Origin: Zea mays
Taxonomy: Eukaryota; Streptophyta; Magnoliopsida; Poales; Poaceae
NCBI RefSeq assembly: GCF_902167145.1
Contig: NC_050104.1
Location: forward strand, 7,524,001 to 7,588,000
Length of the DNA stretch: 64,000 bases
Reading direction: 5' to 3'
Shown here piece by piece: positions 34,948 through 46,196 of this stretch (its first letter is position 1; each line of letters begins with the position of its first letter). The position numbers and the translations under genes are program-made. A model generated the notes under the pieces. That model saw only the letters and a program-made list of their open reading frames with translations. It was not told the origin of the DNA and made no database searches.

Positions 34948-36260
34948 AATCCTACCCCCCTTAAAAATAATCTCGTCCTCGAGATTTGAAGAAAAGGGAT
35001 GCAACCAGTTTGGTTTAGGAATCAAAAGTTTTGTTTCATGTTTTTTTATAGTAGCTAGTAGATGATTTGGAAAATATAGACATATACGTCTAGCCATCTA
35101 TTAGGTCAGATGAGGTACGATTATGGCAAGTATAGATAATAGGTTGTGGCAAGGAAGAGTATAATAAGGAAAGACTTCATCCTGAACTGTGGATCTTGAT
35201 TCCGCTGGCGATTCAACTTGATCTTTGAAGTCTTGTGTTGATGCTTATCCTTCTTTGACATGGTTGGTCTTCTTTGGCCTTTATTTCTTGGAGTTGTCAT
35301 CCGAGTTAAGGACATATGGCTAGGACATATGTGAGTAGGATGGATTGTATGGTGCAGGTAGGTTAGAATCTCTTGCTAGGTTAAAATTGTGGGGTTATGC
35401 AACTATTGGATGGTTAAGGTAGTTGCATATGGCCAAGTCGATCTGTCATTCTTAATTTAGTGCAGGGTGAACTAAGTTAAGACCCGTTCTATAGGAGTAG
35501 AGTCTAATATATTTCATCAGTATTATCTAACATGTTTGATAAGTCACTTTAGATTAGATCAGATCTAGGTTAGATTGGTGTGACTAGTTTGACTAGATAA
35601 GATCTTATTTATTTTAGGCTAGATCATGGTTGTTACACTAGCGTGGGATAAATATGCTTATTGGGGTAAGATGAATCCATAAGGATAAGGTAGAATCTTT
35701 TGAGGTCAGATAGATCTATTAGGATAAGATAAATCTTTTCAAGATAAGATGAGAATCTATTTTTTTTAGGATAAGATGGATCTATGAGTGTAGGATAGAC
35801 TTTTTCAAGATAAGATGGATTTTGCTAGGCTAGATTCTTTGATGAGGGATAACCTAGTTCATTTAGATATTTTTATAAGCACTTTTTCTATATGTATATG
35901 CAGATGTAATTGTGGACATTACTCCACAACTCATCGCACTCAATCACAGATCCAAATCAGACAAGTATCATAAGAACAAAACATTCAAATTCATAGATAT
36001 AAAAAAAATAGTTTTATTTTTGTTCCTAAGAGTAGGTCTCCTATTCCAAAAAGTCACTTTAACCACAGGATTTCAAAGTGTGAAATCCAAGTTTGTCTTT
36101 AGAAGTGAAAAGGTAAGAATAATCAGAGTAAAGCGGAAATAGATGAGAAAAGATTAAGAGAAGTTTAGAAAAGAATCAGAGTAGCAAAGGTAAGTAGGTA
36201 GAGGTTGTCCAGTTCTATCTAGGTTTCGTCCTACAGTCAACATTCCTCTGATACCACTTC
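34948..36260 (-). other. Element 2 interior: PPT, pol-like remnant, PBS
   Basis: The same plan as element 1: primer-binding site at 36245-36256, AT-rich non-coding sequence, a remnant reading SSNLEDEIIFKGGR on the minus strand overlapping the polypurine tract, and a hairpin AATCTCG-TCCT-CGAGATT at 34969-34986. Confidence 0.75.
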
Positions 36261-39200
36261 TGTCACACCCGGGTTTTAGGGGGTCCAAAGCCCGGGCGTA
36301 AACATAAACACCAGGTGTGCTGGGACCAAGTCTCACACATATGATGCATAGTGGCTCAGGATCGAATGTCACATCTTTACTACATAACAGGAGTTCTATA
36401 CAAAATAAATAGATAATTACATTATAAGGAGACAACGGTCCAGCAACCCAAAGTTGACTGGGAGACGACGACCTAGACCTCTCACGAACTCGACACAGCA
36501 TCCTTCATGCGCCTCATCCTGTGGTACCTGTTCTTGACCTGTGGGGGGGGTGTGAGACAGCAAGAGTGAGCTCACATACGTTCATCGCTCAACAAGTTGT
36601 GGGGAATAATGTGTATGAACTCGCCAAAGGTGGGAGCTCATGTGAAGTGTAAGGCTTACCAAAGAGGATGGTTAGAGCTGAGCATTGCTTTTAAAGTTGG
36701 TCAAAATTTTATTAGCAATTACTAAGTATAAGTAAATACCAACCCAATTAAATAGTAGAACAGAAGTAACAACATCACCTGTACAACATCACCTGCGATG
36801 CAATGCATATGACAAATTGAGTTTAATTCCATAATTTAATCATGTGAGTGTCCGAGCCGCTCATGACCGTGAGCACGGCTAGTATACCAGTTTTACACTC
36901 TGCAGAGGTTGCGCATCTTTACCCACAAGTCATGTTACCCATCTGCCAAGGGATCGCGACTTCCCATACACCTCTACCGAGGAGGCGAGGCAGGGTAACA
37001 CTACGAGGCCTTTACAAAGTTCCACTAGCTTCAGAAAACCCGCTACAGTTTATAGGAAGCTCCAATGCAGGAATCCCTTGCAGGACCGCCATCACAGCAA
37101 AATCCTCCCGAGGGCCTCCCCAGGAATCCCTTGCAGGACCGCCATCACAGCAAAATCCTCCCGAGGGCCTTCCCAGGAATCCCTTGCAGGACCGCCATCA
37201 CAGCAAAATCCTCCCGAGGGCCTCCCTACACTGACCACTCCCCTACTGCCCTTGCCCCTTTCGGGTAAGGTAGTCTTCCACTAGCTTTCCTAATTAATCG
37301 GCCAAGGGCGTCCCATTAAACCCTTGTGGTAGCACTGTTTTCCCGGGTGGTTCTCCATGTTCCAATTAACATAATGATCTTATCATGAACAGTGATAATA
37401 AACAGATAATAAAAGTGTGATCATGAATAATGTATCTTCATACCCAAAACCACATAAAGCACTAGCAAGTACTACCCAAAAAGTTCAGTGGTAAACAAGG
37501 TATAAAGATAGACAAACTAGGGTAACCTATTGGGTCCCATCAAATTAACCTATGCAGATCATTATGATTAATTAGAACATGAGTGGGTAAAAAGAAGTGA
37601 TCAAGGGCACAACTTGCCTGGGACTTGAGATTCCAGGTACCAGGATGATCTTCAGATGACTCGTGACCTCACTGCTAGTCGTAGCAATACAGACAAACAT
37701 GGTATAGCTAAAATTAACATCACACCAAACATAAGAACAAACTGAATAAGGATGATCTATGCGTTTCTACGAGACTAGCGCAATTTGAACGGATCAAATC
37801 GGAGTTAAAACGGAGGAGATACGAATTTCTTGAGGTTTTATGTATTTGATACGAGATTAGCTAAGAAATGAATTTTAATATCATTTTCGTGTTAAAATAG
37901 AGACACTAAGTATTAAATAATATTAATACAAAATTATAGGGACTGGGATAGATTAAAAGGAGTTAAAATGCATTTTCTAGGAATTAATTAAGTTCCTATA
38001 ATTATTCTCACACAAAAATGTATTTTCTAAATGAATTCCTTTGATTTTCTGTTCTCTGGACCGAGCGCACTATTTACAGAAAACACAGGGACTACGTCGC
38101 AAATATTCCAAGACTCAGTGTACAGCCGCATAGGACGGCGGGTTTATTTTTAAACTAATCAGGGACTCTTTTGCAATGTTACGCAGCCGAAAGGGTTTCG
38201 TGGGATCTCGGTCGCACAGATTACAATAAACGGCCCAGATTAAATGATGAATCGGTACGCACCCGGGGTCACTGGATTTCGATCCAACGGCCCAAGATCG
38301 CCCGGATGAAACGGTACAGGGCCGACTAATCTTGGTCGTTGGTGGCTTGATCGGCGGCTAGGATCGGAGGGGCCAACAGGTCACTACTAACTTTAATCGT
38401 GACCACCCCTCTACAATCCAACGATGCCAGGGTCGTCTCCCTCACCAGATTCAATCCTAGCCATCCACAGCCGAACGAACGGCCAAGAGGCCATCACCGA
38501 CCTCCGGCCAGATCCTCTAAGACGCGCAGGCATCCCACGATGGCGCTAGCCGCCGGCGAGGCCACGGACGACGCCCCGCTGCTCAATCCACGAACCAACG
38601 AATTCAATCGCCACAAGAAGGACAAAGCGAAGGATGCAGAGAGGGTCTTACCAGACATCAGAGCTGTGAAACCGTTCGCCGCGCAGAGACAGCCAGTGGC
38701 GGCGCAATCCTTCCCCAGATCTCGTGCTGTGGTCGAGGACGAGCTTGGCCAAACCGATCCAAACCTCTGCGTGAATCATGGAGAACCGGTGAAGCCGCCC
38801 TCACTCAGCCCACCGCCAGAAGCGAAGCTCGTTTCGAGTCGTGGCTTCGGGAAGAGGACGACCCGTCAGGAGGGGCCCACGCGCCAGTGGTGTGAGACGG
38901 AAGAGCACGCGTGCGGCCGGCTGACACGGCGGACTCAATCTCGCCCACGCACCTCCCTCCCCCACAGCGGCGACGGCGACCCGGAAGTTCTGCCCTGGCG
39001 CACGCGCGAGGATAGGGAAGATGTTCTGGGCGACCCTGCGACACCTCCAAACCTGTAGATGTCTTGGATGCTTCTCCTCAACCCAGCGCCCTTCCGCGAG
39101 ACCGAGGTTGGCGGCCCCTCATTGCTGCAGCGGTGCTGCACGGTTCATCCAAGGAGTCGCCATCCAAGCTCTCACCCCGCGCGGCAAGGAGCTCTCGGCG

Positions 39201-40178
39201 GCCATCCAATCTTCCTCCATGTGGTGAAGCAGCACCGAGCGGCACACGCAGTTGACTATGACCCCTAGCGGCTGATCTGTCCCTTCCCCGCCATGGCGCA
39301 CAATGGTGGTCGATGAAGACAGGATGGAAGAGATCATGGCCCAGGTTTTATAGCCAAGCGGCGGAGTCCGATACAGAAGCCCGGAGTCCGCGGAGTACGT
39401 CCGGCGGGGGCGGTCGAGTTGTTGCGTAGCCCAGATTTCCGGCAAGCTGTTGCAAGGCTTCGGTTGGGGAAGAAACCCCGACAAGCCGGGCCCCCGCATC
39501 AGTGAAAAAAAGATGGGCAGGCTGACCAGTGTCTGGTAAGTGGGCCCCACGTCAACACGAAGCCGAGGCTGGCAGTGGGACAAGCCGCGACAACGGGAAG
39601 CGCAAGCGCGGGCGGAATCAAGCCCAAGGCTGACCGGTGGGTTCCACCCGCCAGTGTCAAACGCGTGGATTGGGCTGGTTGAAGGAGGAAAGGGAGTGGG
39701 CTGAAGGGCTAGGAATTCGGCCCATCAGGAGAAAACTGTTTTCTTTTTTTTTTCTCTCTTGTTCATTTCTATTTTTTTTTTATTTTTAAATTTTCAAATC
39801 CACTTTCAAATTTGGTTTTGGATTTCAAATTCAATTAAATGCACAATCATAAGAACCAGCATGAGATGCAAGTATTCATTTTATTTTATTTATTCATTTA
39901 TTTATTATCCTACATAAGAAAATGTTTTTGGATATGTAGCACACATATAATTATTTTAAGACAAATAGTTTCTAGTGTGTGATTACTTATTAGAAGATGT
40001 TCTTATACGTTTCAACAAAAGATAATTTATAGAAGAATCTTTTATTGATTCTTTATTATAAAACTTTTATTTTAGGAGATGTGACTTCAAGAGTTATGGG
40101 AATTCTAAAAAAATCTAATTTAAGATCTTTGGAAAAAAAATTTACGTAATTCTCAAAATGAGATTTTGAGGTGTTACA
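36261..40178 (-). repeat. Element 2, LTR at high coordinates (5' LTR in sense)
   Basis: Offset of 5,231 bp from the other LTR, equal length, no difference noticed. Confidence 0.95.
37068..37226 (-). repeat. 3 x 53-bp tandem array, second LTR
   Basis: Exact counterpart of 31837-31995. Confidence 0.95.
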
Positions 40179-40565
40179 CTTTGCTCAAACGAGTGGGTAA
40201 TACAAACTTTCTTGTGATCTTCCACAAGATTTGGAGACTCGCAAGAGACACCTAGTCGTCTAGGAGCTAGAAGCTCCAAGAGTAATGAATCCACAAAGAA
40301 CTCGATGCAGTACCAAAGCTCGAATGAAGAAGAGCAAGAGGGATTTAGAGATGAAGCACAAAAACCGCAGTTCTCAAACTCACTCAAAGATTTCTCTCCA
40401 AAGATTTAAAATGGGAGAGGCAAGAGATCTGTGAGAGAGAGTGGGAGGTGTTTCTCAAGTTAGAAATGGAGTTTGGGTCGTGCTCTTGTGTGGGGAGAGA
40501 GGTAGGAGTGAGTATATATAGGTGGGGCTTCAAAACTAGCGGTTGGGCTGATTTTGGCTGTGGAG

Positions 40566-40800
40566 GACCGGTTGAACTGCCCCTAGGACCGGTTCAACCG
40601 CCTGGGGCAGACTGCAGGTCAGACTGCAAAAACAGGTCCTGACACCGGTTGAACCGCCCCTAGGGCCGGTTCAACCGCCTGGTGGTCAGACTGACAGTCA
40701 CTTTGCAAGTCAGAAGGTCAGACCGGTCTGGTGACCCTAACACCGGTTGAACTGCCCCTAGCCCTAGGGCCGGTTCAACCGGTTTTGACTAGTGAGGTCC
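40566..40800 (-). repeat. ACCGGTTGAACCG palindrome cluster in a copia-type LTR
   Basis: Six or more alternating copies of CCGGTTGAAC(C/T)GCCC and CCGGTTCAACCG, upstream in sense of the TATATATA box at 40513-40520. Confidence 0.8.
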
Positions 40801-40924
40801 GGGGGAAAAACCCGGTCGAACTTTCCCTGGACCTCGGTTGAACCTCTCTAGACCCCGATTGAACTTTCCATGGATCCTAGTGAACCTCTCTGGACCCCGG
40901 TTGAACTTGCCTAGACCCCAGTTG

Positions 40925-41075
40925 AAGTTGAAGTTCAACTGTAGTTGAAAAGGCTCAACTGCAGCTGAAGAAGCTCAACTCAGCTGAAGTTCAGCTCAGC
41001 TAAAAAAGCTCAACTGCAACTGAAGAAGCTCAACTCAGCTGAAGTTCACCTCAGCTGAAAAAGCTCAACTGCTTT
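40925..41075 (-). repeat. Imperfect tandem repeat of AAGCTCAACTGCAGCTGAAG type
   Basis: Recurrent GCTCAACTGCA and CAGCTGAAGTTCA words, four to five rounds, directly beside the palindrome cluster. Confidence 0.8.
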
Positions 41076-42072
41076 TCAACAGGAACACTCTCAGTTTCTC
41101 AATCCTAACAATAGTCATACACAGAGTGTCCAAAGGATTTTGGTTTTTCAAAATAGCTTATGAATATAGAGGCTTGAGCTTTGACAAACACCAACCTTCT
41201 TTTTGGATCCCCCTTGATAGTACGACGATTTCTATACTCAAGTTAAATAAAATATAATTAAGTAAACTCCTTGAGTCATTGGTGTCTCATGTGTGATTTC
41301 TCCATGGCGTTGCTTCATAAGATCACAAACATCTTTGTCTCACCTATTGAAGCAAACACAAATCGAGCCTGTGACTTGAACAATTTCACCATATATGAGC
41401 TCAACTCACGGCTTCAAGTCACCTTACTGATGCATCAACACAATATAACTCTTCATAGCTGATTAGTTCATCGACTTAGTGCAAGTACTCTCTTCTTCAC
41501 CTTAGCAATGGTATCTCAGTCCACAAGCCGTTGCTTGGCCTTCACCTTCGCTTAGTTCCTCGAAGCCCTTTCCTTGTTATCTTCACCCTATCAAGCCATT
41601 CTTGAGTCACATCATATTGAGCATCCATTGAGAGAACCATTTCTTAAATATTGGGAACCTTGCTTGAGTGTCTTCTAGATGTAAATGCTAAGATCAATCA
41701 AGCTCTAGTATGATTCTCATAGAAGCATATATGGACTAATAGTAATATGGTTAAGCCAATTCACGATTCCTCATATCTTATTCACTTTGGCTTGACCAAT
41801 CCTCTTAATCACTTATCATATGTATGTAGTGATTTTTCAGGTATTGTCCATATATTCAAACCAATATAGATATCATATTATATTCATTTGCATTGTCTCA
41901 CTAGTTATTTAACCTTGTGTTGAATCTTTGTTCACTGATCATTATACATTATTCAAGTATGTTCATCATACTGAATTTCCTGTTCAACACTTATCAAACT
42001 TGTTAGACCTTTAAGTGTGTTGTAATCCAAATCACCAAAACTCACAAAAGCAATGAATGCAGTTTCAATAAT

Positions 42073-43084
42073 CCTCTTCATTTAAGGTCTCTTACCCATT
42101 TGTTTAGTTGAAGAAACCTAGTGAAGATAAAAAGGATAATCTTCACCGAATGGGGTGTTTGAGATTTGATAGTTGCGAGATTAGGGACCTTATTAGCGCA
42201 TAGAGAGTAGCAAGTGTACATCCACCATAACCATTAGGATTATTTAGGTCAAGTGAAAGTTTGTGCTTGTTACTCTTGGTAATTGATATATCCTAGACGA
42301 CTTAGTGGAGACCAAGAGTTTAGTGGTCACTTGTAAAGATTGTGTGTGGCCTAACTCATGGTGTAAACAGTTGTAGGTGATTCAATGTCGTAGTGGTGAA
42401 GAATCGATCCATAGAGAGCATTTGATCCTTGCATGGATCAAGGAAATCCACACCCTTACGCGGGTGCTCCAACAAGGACTAGTGAGGAGTACCGATTTTT
42501 GATACATCGGGAAAACATCGTCATGTTCTTAACCCCCCCCCTTTACTTTGTGTATTTACTTTTTTGCAATTATTTTTTGTTTTTAATTATTAGAATTGTT
42601 ATACTATAATAGGGTTGGAATTTAAGGTATAAATCTTTGTGCTAAAAATAGATAACACTTTTGGCACAAGAGGCGAATCAGGCTATTCAATAGGATTTAT
42701 TTATGTGAGAAATTTTAAATTAGCCTATCCACTTCTTTCTTGGATATTTTGACCATTTTAGTTATGTTTAACTGTGTGGTCTTGAATATCAAACTAAACC
42801 CCATCTTGATGTTTCTAGGAATTGCTCTATTTAGTGATGGAGAGAGTATAAGAAATTTTGTGATGCTCTAAAATCACCCCTAATGGACAAATCTAATAAG
42901 CTAGTATTAGATGTAATATGAAGAAGAGGAACAAAAATCTTTATCAGAAAGAGAAGAGCTAAAGATCTTTACGTGTCTTAATGCATAAGAGGCATAACTC
43001 CTTTATATCTCTTTACATGAAAGAGAATATACAAATAAACAACCTCCATTGATGAGCATATATGATGAGGTATCTTATAAATAG
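42073..43084. other. Copia-like LTR remnant and AT-rich spacer
   Basis: 42200-42540 reads like the transcribed part of a copia LTR in + orientation (GTGTACATCCACCAT, ACGCGGGTGCTCCAACAAGG) but ends in a C tract (42530-42541) without a clear terminus. The rest is AT-rich with no gene. Confidence 0.4.
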
Positions 43085-43087
43085 TTA

Positions 43088-43915
43088 GCCCCCCATTTGG
43101 GAGGGCTCTCCCACGGCTCCAACTCCGGCTCCGGCTCCTAGCCGAAGCCCTCCCAGATGTATCTTGGTGAAATGGCTCTCATCAGAGAGCAGGAGCCAAA
43201 ACAGCCCATGGAGCAGGAGCCCAAATTTCCGGCTCCCGGACTGCTCTCACGCGAAGCCCTCTCCCACCTGCAGCCCACCGCTATTCCTCTCCCACGTGCA
43301 GCCCATTCGCCGCCGCCATGGACTCTCGCCGTTCGGTGCTGATGCAGCTTCTCGAGGTCACGGTCGTGGCCACGGATCCATTGTGCCTGATCCAGAATCT
43401 AGCGGGCTGGAGGCTCGTCGTGGATCTGTGCAAGCGCCCCTTGACCTTGGAGTGTTGAGGGCTGGTTGAGGCCACCCTGTCGGCCTGGCCATCACCCATG
43501 ACGCGGCGCACGACCCATCATTGGTCTGCTTGCCAACCCATCTTTGGCCTGCTTGGCCCGTCCTTGGCCTCATGTCCTTGGAGCGTTGGGGGCTTCGTCT
43601 CACTCCCTTTCCTTCTTGTCATGCTTCTAAACGGATGTCGCCTTGTGGCCGGACTGCTTCAACGACGCGACGGGATTGGGGCTACAACAGGGTTGCAGGA
43701 AGACCAACTTCTCCTTGCTGTTGTTGTGGGAGCGAGCGACGGGGTTACACAGGCGAACTCCAAGTCTAGGTCGCTACCGGCGTTGGAGGAGTCGGAGCCA
43801 GAGTCCTTTACCAAATGGTTTGAAAAAACAGCCGCTCTCAGGGTAGAGCGGCTCTGGTGGAGAAATTAGAGCTGGAGCTATTTCTAAAGGAGCCGGAGCC
43901 CCGCCAAACAGGCCC
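43088..43915. mobile_element. PIF/Harbinger-like TIR element with GC-rich interior
   Basis: The left end GCCCCCCATTTGGGAGGGCTC and the reverse complement of the right end (GGGCCTGTTTGGCGGGGCTC) are imperfect inverted repeats, flanked by TTA on both sides (43085-43087, 43916-43918). Both ends continue into GGCTCCGGCTCC-type repeats. The interior (43157-43870) is open in several frames on both strands without a recognisable domain, so no gene is called. The size of 828 bp and the lack of transposase mean non-autonomous. Confidence 0.65.
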
Positions 43916-43918
43916 TTA

Positions 43919-44286
43919 GTAGCTGTCTCTTGCTATTAGAAGTAGCCTAAGAGAATTTCAAACAAACTACTTATTTAATGTGTAATATTTAAAAATGAAT
44001 TACTTTCTAAATTCTTTTTTGCCAGATCACATTAAGTTTATCCTAAGTTAAATATTATTATCTTTTATTATTTTTTACTTATACAACTTATAATTTATAT
44101 TTTATGGAAGTTTTTGTAGTGAATCTAAAAACATATATCTTATGTCACGAATCTAAAATATAGTTTTTGTTAATGTTTGGTTTGGAACAAACCTGATATG
44201 ACATGTAAATAAGAACAGAGGGAGAGTATAAGAGATTATGGTTAGTCCAGTCCAACTGATTAGTCATTCTATCCCAAATACCTAAA
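43919..44286. other. AT-rich spacer, no gene
   Basis: Nothing recognised. AGTTT at 44287-44291 is the target duplication of the next element. Confidence 0.4.
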
Positions 44287-46087
44287 AGTTTTGTAACACC
44301 CTAAAACTTTGTCTTGGAAATTAGGAAAAATCCTTCAAAAGATTTCGGAAAGCAAAAAATGGCTTTTCATAAGGATTTTATTAGCTCTTAAAATAAATAG
44401 ATGGTAGTACTAAAATTCAATTATTCAAAGCCATACTTAGGTCTTCAAAATAGAATTTGAATTTGAAAGTAACTAGAATTTTAAAATTATTCGCATGGGT
44501 GATTTCATTTTTCATGGATTATATACTAGTATTACTCAAAAGGAATGAGAAATAGAAAACAGAAATATACCTTGCATTGGCATGCTGGAGATTTTTGATT
44601 GTGCATTGAGTTTGAAATTGGAACTAGAACTCATGTTTGAATTTGGAAAATTGCAATTGAAATAGAATAGGAACCAGAAAATAAAATAAAGAAACTGTGG
44701 GCCGATTCCCTGACCCTGGCCCGCGTTAGTCCCTCACCCCCCCTCGCGCCGCCCGCCCGCCCCAGGGGGAAAGCAACTCAGCCCATTCACCGTCGACCCT
44801 CATTTTTCCCCTCGTTTTTATTGCACCAGCCGTGTACCCATGTAACCTGTCGTTAGGATGATGCCAGCGGGCCTCTGAAGTCTGAACTCTTCCGCGCGGG
44901 TGCTTTGGCTTAGCCTCTCTGCCAACCAAGGGCCACTGGACGGCACGCATGGCTTGTCGCACCGTGAACTGGGTCGCTGATTTGTGGGCCAGTGCGCCAA
45001 AACCTTCTCCAAGCTTGGGTTGCTATGAGTTGTTACGGATCTCTAGCGCTTGTAACTGCCCGGCCAAGATTCTCGGGCCAACGAAGGGATAAATTGTCGG
45101 CCGCATCCCGAATTCTTGATAATCCATAGAAGGAATAGGAGCTCCCATCGACATGTTACCTTGCCCCCGTGAGCTGCGCGGTGCTCGCCATCAGAGAGAA
45201 GAGAGCGCTTGGAGCCACCGAGAGTTAATCACGTGAGCCGCGCTTTCAGGCAACTTCTGCGGGGCTAGGGAAGAGTCAGGGAGGTTGCGCGACAGTGCAA
45301 TTGAGGAAGTCGTTGTCTGGCGCCGGTGGTTTGGTGCGTGCGCACGCGGGACCGGGCATATTCATCAGACATCGTCGACCGAGCCCCGGTGCGTTGCTTT
45401 TTCTGAATTTCTGTACTCGCTGCCCAGCGCCTAAATGCTCTGGTGGTTGGTCACCGTATCGCCGTGTAGGGTTATCGACGTGCGCGTTGCAGTTGGATGG
45501 CTTTTGTCGTCGGGCTGGCTGGCTAGGCGGGAGACATGAACAGTGCCGCCCTGACCTGCATACCAAGTAACCGAACAGCAAATGCGTGAGGTTGAAGAAG
45601 AATCCTTGGCCGTTGATCGATATTCAACGGTTGTGATCGCGTCGCGCGTAACCCTTCGGGCGGGGAAATCTGAACCGTGGATGGGCGGCCCAGGTCGTAT
45701 ACTGATTTGGGCGAGATTCAATCTGGGCCACTAGTTTTAGATCCAACAACTATAGTTGCCCGATACCCCCTTAATCGAGGACTTTTTGCACATGAACCCC
45801 TCGATTTGTTCAAAATAAACCCGCCATACCTACATTTATAAAGAGAGTTTTAGGAAGGTCCAGATTTTTAAGCTACAGCCCCTCTGTTCTTGGAAAATTG
45901 TGTCCCCAGTCCAGAATTAGTAGGAATATTCATAATTTTAATTTATATTAAGGCGGTAAGGTTAGGCTGTCATTTCGTGTTCTGCCATTCCCATTCTCGC
46001 ATTGTCTTTCTCATTCTCCCCTCCCCGCAAAGCTCATTCCCATTCCAAAATCTCATTCCCACGCCTAGCTAAAATTAAATTAAAAAA

Positions 46088-46165
46088 CACAAATGTGGCT
46101 CCAATAGGATTCGAACCTGCGACCCTTCAAGCAAATGTGCTCGTAGCTACCACTACACCACATAT
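46088..46165 (-). other. tRNA-like segment with A and B boxes (possible SINE head)
   Basis: Minus strand: TGGTGTAGTGGTAGCTA (A-box-like) and, about 35 bp on, GGTTCGAATCC, a perfect B box (46108-46118 on plus). The acceptor-stem halves do not pair, so it is not an intact tRNA. It lies just before the Helitron. A tRNA-derived SINE or tRNA relic is likely. Confidence 0.45.
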
Positions 46166-46196
46166 GTGTCTATGTCAATATTTGTTACAGTAAAAA

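Larger units (their letters stand above)
31030..40178 (-). mobile_element. Very young non-autonomous gypsy-like LTR element (element 2)
   Basis: The LTRs are 31030-34947 and 36261-40178, each 3,918 bp, with no mismatch seen in the stretches compared. The target duplication is CTTTG (31025-31029, 40179-40183). The primer-binding site TGGTATCAGAGG is on the minus strand at 36245-36256, and the polypurine tract on the minus strand at 34948-34962. The interior of 1,313 bp is collinear with that of element 1 and non-coding. LTR ends are TGTCACACCC...GTGTTACA as read on plus. Both LTRs carry a 3 x 53-bp tandem array where element 1 has one unit. Inserted into the copia-type LTR at 30557-42067. Confidence 0.95.
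30557..42067 (-). mobile_element. Probable copia-type solo LTR, split by element 2
   Basis: Minus-strand reading starts TGAAACTGCATTC at 42067, contains the GTTTTGGTGATTTGG and AAGGTCTAACAAGTTTG head typical of SIRE-like LTRs, and ends CACCCCCTCTAGGCAACTCA at 30557. ATAAT flanks both sides (30552-30556, 42068-42072). No primer-binding site follows the 3' end, so it is read as a solo LTR. Removing element 2 and one duplication leaves about 2.36 kb. A palindrome cluster (CCGGTTGAACCG / CCGGTTCAACCG, 40566-40800), a TATATATA box (40513-40520) and a tandem repeat (40925-41075) lie inside. The high-coordinate end was found by searching for the duplication, so it is less certain than the others. 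Confidence 0.5.

Noticed and set aside
33168..39058. 219-codon frame present twice (33168-33827, 38399-39058)
   Set aside because: It lies in the two LTRs of element 2, repeats because the LTRs repeat, and has no domain or context of a gene.
43157..43869. Frames in the Harbinger-like element interior as a transposase
   Set aside because: No catalytic motif or similarity; several overlapping frames of similar length on both strands.
46088..46165. Functional tRNA gene
   Set aside because: A and B boxes are present but the acceptor stem does not pair and no clover leaf can be drawn.
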